A stretch of 8,440 nucleotides of DNA. It comes from Actinomycetota bacterium (GTDB taxonomy: Bacteria; Actinomycetota; Actinomycetes; Streptosporangiales; Streptosporangiaceae). A model generated the notes under the pieces. The model searched no databases, was not told the DNA's origin, and saw nothing but the letters and a program-made list of their open reading frames with translations. Where the stretch lies: the NCBI GenBank assembly GCA_003140115.1, contig PLIQ01000494.1, forward strand, positions 1 through 8,440, written 5' to 3'. Numbering within the stretch: the stretch's first letter is position 1; each line of letters starts with the position of its first letter. Made by a program: the position numbers and the translations under genes. This document shows positions 1 through 4,844 of the stretch, in pieces.

Positions 1-155
1 GAACATTGGTGCCGCTGCGGTCCTGGCCGGGGTGGGGCTGCGGAGGTCTGCGGGGCGGCTGGGGTCTGCGGGGTCACCAAGCGCGCGGAAGCGAACCTGG
101 CGACGCCATGATGCACGCGCGATCCGGGCATGGTGGCACCCCGATCCCCAAGACC

Positions 156-245
156 GGGCCGGTGGCGCACGCGCCCCACCCACGGCGCACAACCCGATGG
201 GGCGCGAGGCACCCTGGCCCCGCAAGTTGGGGCCGGTGGCGCACG
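156..245. repeat. 16-bp perfect direct repeat, two copies 74 bp apart
   Basis: GGGCCGGTGGCGCACG occurs at 156-171 and again, identical, at 230-245. Similarity extends outward: both copies are preceded by CAAG plus three differing bases, and both are followed two bases later by CCCC. A related GGCACCC element is also repeated, at 135-141 and 208-214, and is present inverted as GGGTGCC at 257-263. This looks like a small family of intergenic repeat units rather than chance alone, but the extreme G+C content raises the background. Confidence 0.7.
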
Positions 246-263
246 TACCCCGCTTGGGGTGCC
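208..263. repeat. Nested inverted repeats (stem-loop cluster)
   Basis: GGCACCC (208-214) can pair with GGGTGCC (257-263). Within it, GGCCCC (216-221) pairs with GGGGCC (229-234) across a 7-base loop, and ACCCC (247-251) pairs with GGGGT (256-260) across a 4-base loop. The outer and second inner stems share bases 257-260, so they are alternative folds. No T-run follows, so this is not a classical intrinsic terminator, although U-less hairpin terminators are proposed in high-G+C actinobacteria. Confidence 0.5.
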
Positions 264-361
264 CAGCTGCTGGCTGCGGGAGCGGCGGCCGGTGGGCGCT
301 GTGGTGGGCTTACTGGTCAGTAGATAGGCTGGAACGCGACCCGGACGGAAGGTTGTGCTCC

Positions 362-1642
362 ATGGATTTCGCTTTCGACGACCGGACACAGGACCTGCGC
401 GAACGTCTGCTCGGGTTCATGGACGAGCAGGTGTACCCGGCCGAGCCGGTGTTCACGGCGCAGGAGGAGGCAGCCGAGGCCGCCGGCCGCGGCTGGGAGC
501 GGGTGCCCGTCACCGCGGACCTGAAGGCCGAGGCGCGCCGCCGCGGGCTGTGGAATCTCTTCCTGACCGGCAAGGCCGCCAAGGCGGTCGGCTCGCTGGA
601 CCCGGAGATCCTGCCCGACCCGCCGCTGACCAACCTGCAGTACGCGCCGCTGGCCGAGATCACCGGCTGGAGCCCCGCGCTGGCGCCCGAGGCACTGAAC
701 TGCGCCGCGCCGGACACCGGCAACATGGAACTGCTCGCCGAGTTCGGCTCGCCGGACCAGCAGGAACGCTGGCTGCGCCCGTTGCTCGAGGGGACGATCA
801 GGTCGGCGTTCTGCATGACCGAGCCCGCCGTCGCGTCCAGCGACGCGTCGAACATCGCCACCACGATCAGCGGCACCAGGGACGGCTACGCGATCAACGG
901 CCGCAAATGGTGGTCATCTGGTGCGCTCAGCTCGGACTGCAAGGTCTTCATCGTGATGGGCGTGACCGGCGAGGCCGCCGGCGGTCACCGGCGGCACGCC
1001 ATGATCCTGGTCCCCTCCGATGCCCCCGGGGTCCAGGTCAGGCGGGGCATGCGGGTGTTCGGCTACACCGACGGGACGCATGGCGGCCACGCCGAGATCG
1101 ACTTCACCGACGTGCACGTCCCCCGCGAGAACCTCATCGCCGGCGAGGGCGACGGGTTCGCCATCGCGCAGGCGCGGCTGGGACCGGGGCGCATCCACCA
1201 CTGCATGCGGCAGATCGGCGCCGCCGAGCGGGCCCTGGAGCTCATGTGCCAGCGCGTCCTGGACCGGACCGCGTTCGGCAAGCCGCTGGCCGAGCAGGGC
1301 GTCATCCAGGACTGGATCGCCGAGTCCCGGGTCCGGATCGAGCAGGCCCGGCTGCTCGTGCTCAAGACCGCGTGGCTGATGGACACCGTGGGCAACAAGG
1401 GCGCGCACACCGAGATCCAGGCGATCAAGATCGTGACCCCCGCCATGGCCGAGTGGGTCATCGACAAGGCGATCCAGGCTCACGGCGGGGGAGGGGTGAG
1501 TCAGGAGTTCCCGCTGGCCCACCTGTGGGCGAGCGCGCGTTCGCTGCGGTTCGCCGACGGCCCCGACGAGGTACACAAGAGGTCGCTGGCCCGCCGCGAG
1601 CTGAGGAAGACGGCAGCGCGCACCACGGCCGGTCCGGAATAA
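362..1642 (+). CDS. Acyl-CoA dehydrogenase, ACAD11-like type
   Basis: This 426-residue flavoenzyme should catalyse FAD-dependent alpha,beta-dehydrogenation of an acyl-CoA in the cytoplasm. An all-helical N-terminal domain (about residues 1-145) leads to the FAD/substrate signature FCMTEPAVASSD (about 150-161), the beta-barrel domain, and a C-terminal helical domain with RTAFGKPL, IQAHGGGGVSQ and FADGPDEVHKRSLAR. In this subfamily the catalytic base position is Asp (here D399 in ADGPDEVH), where most acyl-CoA dehydrogenases have Glu. The ATG at 362 is chosen because GGAAGG lies at 347-352 and the family N-terminus begins here; the frame stays open upstream to 32, but that part is low-complexity. 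Length fits the family. Substrate is unknown: the ACAD10/11 group takes long, branched or hydroxylated acyl-CoAs. It is first in a co-oriented run, 64 bp before the SDR gene. Family is certain; subfamily is likely. Confidence 0.93.
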   Translation: MDFAFDDRTQDLRERLLGFMDEQVYPAEPVFTAQEEAAEAAGRGWERVPVTADLKAEARRRGLWNLFLTGKAAKAVGSLDPEILPDPPLTNLQYAPLAEITGWSPALAPEALNCAAPDTGNMELLAEFGSPDQQERWLRPLLEGTIRSAFCMTEPAVASSDASNIATTISGTRDGYAINGRKWWSSGALSSDCKVFIVMGVTGEAAGGHRRHAMILVPSDAPGVQVRRGMRVFGYTDGTHGGHAEIDFTDVHVPRENLIAGEGDGFAIAQARLGPGRIHHCMRQIGAAERALELMCQRVLDRTAFGKPLAEQGVIQDWIAESRVRIEQARLLVLKTAWLMDTVGNKGAHTEIQAIKIVTPAMAEWVIDKAIQAHGGGGVSQEFPLAHLWASARSLRFADGPDEVHKRSLARRELRKTAARTTAGPE

Positions 1643-1665
1643 AGAAACTGCAGCACGTGCCACGG

Positions 1666-1700
1666 CCCGTTCGGGACAAAGAACGGGACAAAGAAGGAGA
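1666..1700 (+). repeat. 12-bp tandem duplication with hairpin abutting the SDR ribosome binding site
   Basis: CGGGACAAAGAA is present twice head-to-tail (1672-1683 and 1684-1695). The same bases form an inverted repeat: CCCGTTC (1666-1672) pairs with GAACGGG (1681-1687) over an 8-base loop. The second copy runs directly into the Shine-Dalgarno AAGGAGA (1694-1700), six bases before the GTG at 1707. The stem does not cover the Shine-Dalgarno, so it need not block translation. Its placement fits an mRNA processing or stability element, or a remnant of ribosome-binding-site duplication. No T-run follows, so it is unlikely to be a terminator. Confidence 0.6.
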
Positions 1701-1706
1701 CACTCA

Positions 1707-2459
1707 GTGACACAGACAGTCGCGATCGTGACGGGTTCGGCCCGTGGCATCGGTGCCGCGACGGCGCGCAGGCTGGCCGCGGACGGGATGGCCGTCGGGG
1801 TCCTCGACCTGGACGAGGCCGGCTGTGCCGGGACCGTGAAGGAGATCGCCGACGCCGGCGGGCGTGCGGTCGCGGTGGGCGCCGACGTCAGCCAGCGGGA
1901 CCAGGTCGACGCCGCGGTCGAGCGGGTGGCCAGCGAGTTCGGCGGGCCTACCGTGCTGGTCAACAACGCCGGCGTGATCCGCGACAACCTGCTGTTCAAG
2001 ATGACCGACGACGACTGGGATACGGTGCTCGGGGTGCACCTGCGCGGGGCGTTCCTGATGAGCCGCGCGGTGCAGAAGTACATGGTTGAGCAACATTACG
2101 GGCGCATCGTCAACCTGTCCTCGTCGTCCGCGCTCGGCAACCGCGGCCAGGTCAACTACTCCGCGGCCAAGGCCGGCATGCAAGGTTTCACCAAGACGCT
2201 CGCGATCGAGCTCGGGCCGTTCGGAGTCACGGCGAACGCGGTCGCGCCGGGCTTCATCGCCACCGACATGACCGCGGCCACCGCGGCCCGGATCGGCGTC
2301 TCCTTCGAGGACTTCCAGAAGGCCAGGGCCCAGGAGATACCGGTGCGCCGGGTGGGGCAGCCCGCCGACGTGGCGAACGTGATCTCCTTCCTGGCCAGCG
2401 AGGGCGCGGGCTTCGTGTCCGGGCAGATCGTCTACGTGGCCGGCGGTCCTCTCTGCTAA
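1707..2459 (+). CDS. SDR-family 3-hydroxyacyl-CoA dehydrogenase / 3-oxoacyl reductase (FabG-like)
   Basis: This 250-residue classical short-chain dehydrogenase should interconvert 3-hydroxyacyl and 3-oxoacyl thioesters with NAD(H) or NADP(H). It shows the Rossmann cofactor motif TGSARGIG (residues 9-16), NNAG (86-89), catalytic Ser138, and Y151-S-A-A-K155, then APGFIATDMT (about 180-189) and the C-terminal YVAGGP common in actinobacterial SDRs. The Asn of the usual catalytic tetrad (about residue 111) is His, in the string VHLRGAF; the same VHLRG is found in the hydroxyacyl-CoA dehydrogenase domain of peroxisomal multifunctional enzyme type 2, which favours a CoA substrate. After the cofactor motif the strand-2 end carries D34-L-D36, typical of NAD-preferring enzymes. 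The GTG start has AAGGAGA six bases upstream. Flanked by acyl-CoA dehydrogenase genes, it probably serves the same beta-oxidation-like route rather than fatty-acid synthesis. Confidence 0.94.
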   Translation: MTQTVAIVTGSARGIGAATARRLAADGMAVGVLDLDEAGCAGTVKEIADAGGRAVAVGADVSQRDQVDAAVERVASEFGGPTVLVNNAGVIRDNLLFKMTDDDWDTVLGVHLRGAFLMSRAVQKYMVEQHYGRIVNLSSSSALGNRGQVNYSAAKAGMQGFTKTLAIELGPFGVTANAVAPGFIATDMTAATAARIGVSFEDFQKARAQEIPVRRVGQPADVANVISFLASEGAGFVSGQIVYVAGGPLC

Positions 2460-2462
2460 CCG

Positions 2463-2509
2463 TAAGGAAACTGTGCTAAGGAAGACACTGTGCTTAGGAC
2501 AACACCGTG
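2463..2509 (+). repeat. Threefold imperfect repeat of ribosome-binding-site plus GTG units
   Basis: Three similar units stand in a row: AAGGAAACTGTGCT (2464-2477), TAAGGAAGACACTGTGCT (2477-2494) and TTAGGACAACACCGTGCT (2494-2511). Each has a Shine-Dalgarno-like AGGA followed by a GTG. The GTGs sit at 2473, 2490 and 2507, exactly 17 bases apart, so the three fall in three different frames. Only the last opens the acyl-CoA dehydrogenase frame. The two others would give very short or out-of-frame peptides. Confidence 0.6.
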
Positions 2510-3691
2510 CTGACGCCCGAAGAGCTCCGCGAGCGGGTCCGCGCGTTCCTGACGGAGCATGACCCGCGCGAGATGGCCAAGCAGGACTTCCTGAACGCCC
2601 GGTTCGACGCGGGCCTGGCCTGGGTGCACTACCCCGAGGGGCTGGGCGGGCTGGGCCTGTCGCGCTCGCTGCAGCAGATCGTCGACGCCGAGTTCGCCGC
2701 GGTCGGCTCCCCGGGCCACGACGCCGAACGCAACGCGATCGGCCTGGGCATGGCCGCGCCGACCATCCTCGCCTACGGCACTGACGAGCAGCAGAAACGC
2801 TGGCTGCGCGAGCTCTGGACGGGCCGGGAGATCTGGTGCCAGCTGTTCAGCGAGCCCGGCGCGGGCAGCGACCTGGCCGCGCTGGCCACCCGGGCCGTGC
2901 GGGACGGTGACCACTGGGTGGCCACCGGTCAGAAGGTGTGGACCTCGCTGGCGCAGGTGGCCAGGCGCGGGCTGCTACTCGCGCGCTCCGATCCCGACGT
3001 GCCGAAGCACCAGGGTCTGACCTACTTCTCAGTGGACATGACCGACCCCGGCGTGGAGGTCCGCCCGCTGCGGCAGATCACCGGCGAGGCCGAGTTCAAC
3101 GAGGTGTTCCTGACCGAGGTGCGGATCCCCGATGCCGACCGGATCGGCCCGGTCGGCGAGGGCTGGAAGGTGGCCAACGCCACGCTGATGAGCGAGCGGG
3201 TCAACATCGGCGCCTCCCAGGCCGCGCCCCGCGAGTCCGGCGCCATCGGCCCGGTCGCCGCCACCTGGCGGAACCGCCCCGAGCTGCGTACCCCCGGCCT
3301 GCACGACCGGCTGCTCAAGCTCTGGACCGAGGCCGAGGTGGCCCGGCTGGCCGCGGAGCGGATGCGCCAGCAACTGGCGGCGGGCAAGCCCGGCCCTGAG
3401 GGTTCGGCCGCCAAACTGGTCTTCGCCCGGCTGAACCAGGAGATCTCCGGATTCGACGTCGAGCTCAATGCCGGTGACGGCCTGCGCTACGACGAGTGGA
3501 CCATGCGCCGCCCGGAGCACTCCACCTTCTTCGGCCGCGGGCCCGGCTACCGGTACCTGCGCGCGCGCGGCAACTCCATCGAGGGCGGCACCTCGGAGAT
3601 CCTGCGCAACATCATCGCCGAGCGCGTCCTTGGCCTGCCGCCCGAGCCGCGCGTCGACAAGGACATCCCATGGAAGGACCTGCCGCGATGA
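2507..3691 (+). CDS. Acyl-CoA dehydrogenase (FadE-type), catalytic subunit of a likely heteromeric pair
   Basis: This 394-residue protein has a full acyl-CoA dehydrogenase fold: a helical N-terminal domain with the YPEGLGGLGLS loop (about residues 42-52), the FAD/substrate signature CQLFSEPGAGSDLA (Glu near 116), GQKVWTS before the beta-barrel, and a C-terminal helical domain ending in RGNSIEGGTSEILRNIIAER. E359 in IEGGTSE sits where the catalytic base is expected. The arrangement resembles the FadE subunits that actinobacteria pair as alpha2-beta2 enzymes for sterol side chains and related substrates. The GTG at 2507 is the only in-frame start near a Shine-Dalgarno-like AGGAC (2496-2500). 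Its stop overlaps the next start as ATGA (3688-3691), so the two proteins are probably made coupled and in equal amounts. Family is certain; the substrate and heteromer are inferred. Confidence 0.93.
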   Translation: MLTPEELRERVRAFLTEHDPREMAKQDFLNARFDAGLAWVHYPEGLGGLGLSRSLQQIVDAEFAAVGSPGHDAERNAIGLGMAAPTILAYGTDEQQKRWLRELWTGREIWCQLFSEPGAGSDLAALATRAVRDGDHWVATGQKVWTSLAQVARRGLLLARSDPDVPKHQGLTYFSVDMTDPGVEVRPLRQITGEAEFNEVFLTEVRIPDADRIGPVGEGWKVANATLMSERVNIGASQAAPRESGAIGPVAATWRNRPELRTPGLHDRLLKLWTEAEVARLAAERMRQQLAAGKPGPEGSAAKLVFARLNQEISGFDVELNAGDGLRYDEWTMRRPEHSTFFGRGPGYRYLRARGNSIEGGTSEILRNIIAERVLGLPPEPRVDKDIPWKDLPR

Positions 3692-4842
3692 GCGATAAGG
3701 CGGACCTCCCCGATCTCCTTTACTCAGATACCGAACGGGCCCTGGCGGACAGCCTCAGCTCCCTGCTCGCCGACCGTGGCAGCCTGGACAAGGTGCTGGC
3801 CCGCACCGAGTCGGCCGAGACCTACGACGACGGCCTATGGCAGACCGTCGCCGGCGACCTGGGCCTGGCCGGGCTGCTCATCCCGGAGCGCGACGGCGGC
3901 GCCGGCGCCTCGTACCGCGAGGTGTGCTCGGCCGCCGAGGCGCTGGGCAGTTCGGTCGCCCCGGTTCCGTTTCTCGGCAGCGCCGTCGTCGCCACCGCCG
4001 CACTGCTGAGCGTGGCGTCCGGTGTCCCGGATCTGCTGCGCCGGATGGCGGACGGCAGCGTGACCGCGACCCTGGCCGTGCCGTTCGCCGGCGCGCCGGG
4101 CGGCCCGTTCCCGGCCTCGGTCCGGGTGGCGGGGCCCAAGCCCGGCGACGCCCAGACCGGGATCGCGCGGCTGCGCGGGACGGTCCGCGGGGTCGCCGAC
4201 GCGCTGCCCGCCACCGTGCTGCTGGTCCCGGCCGACGGCGTGCCGCAGGCCCTGTACCTGGTCGACATGTCGGACCCCGGCGTGGCCAAGGCGCCGGTCG
4301 TGTCGCTGGACATGACCCGGCAGCTGTGCGACCTGTCCTTCGACGACGCCCCCGGCCGGCTGATCGCGTCCGGCGCGGCCGCCTCGCAGGCGGTCGACGC
4401 GGCGCTGACCGCGGGCGCGGGCGTGCTAGCCGCCGAGCAGGTCGGGGTGGCGCAGCGTTGCCTGGACATGACGCTGGCCTACGTGAAGGAACGTCGTCAG
4501 TTCGCCCGGCCGGTCGGGTCGTTCCAGGCGCTCAAGCACCGGCTGGCCGACGTCTGGGTCGCGGTCAGCCAGGCTCGCGCGGCGTCCCGGTACGCGGCGG
4601 CCTGCCTGGCCTCCGGCGACCCGGACGCCAAGGTCGCGGTGGCGATCGCCAAGGCGTACTGCTCGGAGGCCGCCGTCCACGCCGCGCAGGAGTGCGTGCA
4701 GTTGCACGGCGGCATCGGTTTCACCTGGGAACACCCCGCGCACTTGTACCTCAAGCGGGCCAAGGCGGATTCCGTCGGCTTCGGCACCCCCGACGCGCAC
4801 CGGGCCGCGCTCGCCCCGCTGATCAACCTGCCCGCGTCCTGA
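3688..4842 (+). CDS. Acyl-CoA dehydrogenase-like protein lacking the catalytic Glu (partner subunit)
   Basis: This 384-residue acyl-CoA dehydrogenase family protein probably partners with the product of the gene it overlaps. The N-terminal helical domain contains GLAGLLIPERDGGAG (about residues 58-72). The middle domain is degenerate and lacks the usual TEP/SEPGAGSD signature. The C-terminal domain keeps flavin-contact motifs: ERRQFARPVGSFQALKH (RQF at 270-272) and QLHGGIGFTWEHP (about 338-350). Where the family has the catalytic Glu, this protein reads DSVGFGTPDAHR, with Gly364/Phe365. In characterised heteromeric enzymes such as the ChsE pairs of Mycobacterium tuberculosis, one subunit has lost the base and helps hold FAD for the active one, so the same split is inferred here. 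The start is fixed by the ATGA overlap. No separate Shine-Dalgarno is evident, which fits translational coupling. Confidence 0.92.
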   Translation: MSDKADLPDLLYSDTERALADSLSSLLADRGSLDKVLARTESAETYDDGLWQTVAGDLGLAGLLIPERDGGAGASYREVCSAAEALGSSVAPVPFLGSAVVATAALLSVASGVPDLLRRMADGSVTATLAVPFAGAPGGPFPASVRVAGPKPGDAQTGIARLRGTVRGVADALPATVLLVPADGVPQALYLVDMSDPGVAKAPVVSLDMTRQLCDLSFDDAPGRLIASGAAASQAVDAALTAGAGVLAAEQVGVAQRCLDMTLAYVKERRQFARPVGSFQALKHRLADVWVAVSQARAASRYAAACLASGDPDAKVAVAIAKAYCSEAAVHAAQECVQLHGGIGFTWEHPAHLYLKRAKADSVGFGTPDAHRAALAPLINLPAS

Positions 4843-4844
4843 CC

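Larger units (their letters stand above)
1..361. other. G-rich, hairpin-rich non-coding leader upstream of the acyl-CoA dehydrogenase run
   Basis: I see no credible gene here. The open frames read as low-complexity Gly/Arg/Ala/Pro strings with no family resemblance. The stretch holds five GGGG tracts (29-73), a 16-bp direct repeat (156-171 and 230-245), and a set of nested inverted repeats (208-263). Close to the gene there is a TAGATAGGCT stretch (321-330) that could supply a -10 element, but no good -35 hexamer lies at the right distance, so no promoter is called. A GGAAGG at 347-352 is the likely ribosome binding site of the gene at 362. The structured part may end transcription from a gene lying upstream of the window, or may be a leader of the operon; the sequence does not decide between these. 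Confidence 0.6.

Noticed and set aside
126..263. CRISPR-like array
   Set aside because: Only two full repeat copies exist, they are short, the spacing is not regular, and no cas gene is nearby.
321..330. Promoter -10 element (TAGATA or TAGGCT) for the first gene
   Set aside because: No acceptable -35 hexamer is found 16-18 bases upstream, so the match is too weak to annotate.
32..361. In-frame upstream extension of the first acyl-CoA dehydrogenase (about 110 extra residues)
   Set aside because: The translation is Arg/Gly/Ala/Pro-rich with no family similarity, the DNA is full of repeats and hairpins, and the ATG at 362 has a Shine-Dalgarno and the expected family N-terminus.
1666..1687. Intrinsic terminator between the first dehydrogenase and the SDR gene
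   Set aside because: The 7-bp stem has an 8-base loop and is followed by purines, not a T-run; genes on both sides look functionally linked.
914..2083. 389-codon open frame on the - strand
   Set aside because: It is antisense to two well-supported genes, crosses the gap between them, and reads as low-complexity sequence; long antisense frames are expected in DNA this rich in G+C.
3837..4844. Upstream in-frame extension of the glucosidase gene overlapping the dehydrogenase-like gene
   Set aside because: It is the out-of-frame reading of a well-supported acyl-CoA dehydrogenase family gene and is Arg/Gly-rich; GH3 similarity begins only after 4845.
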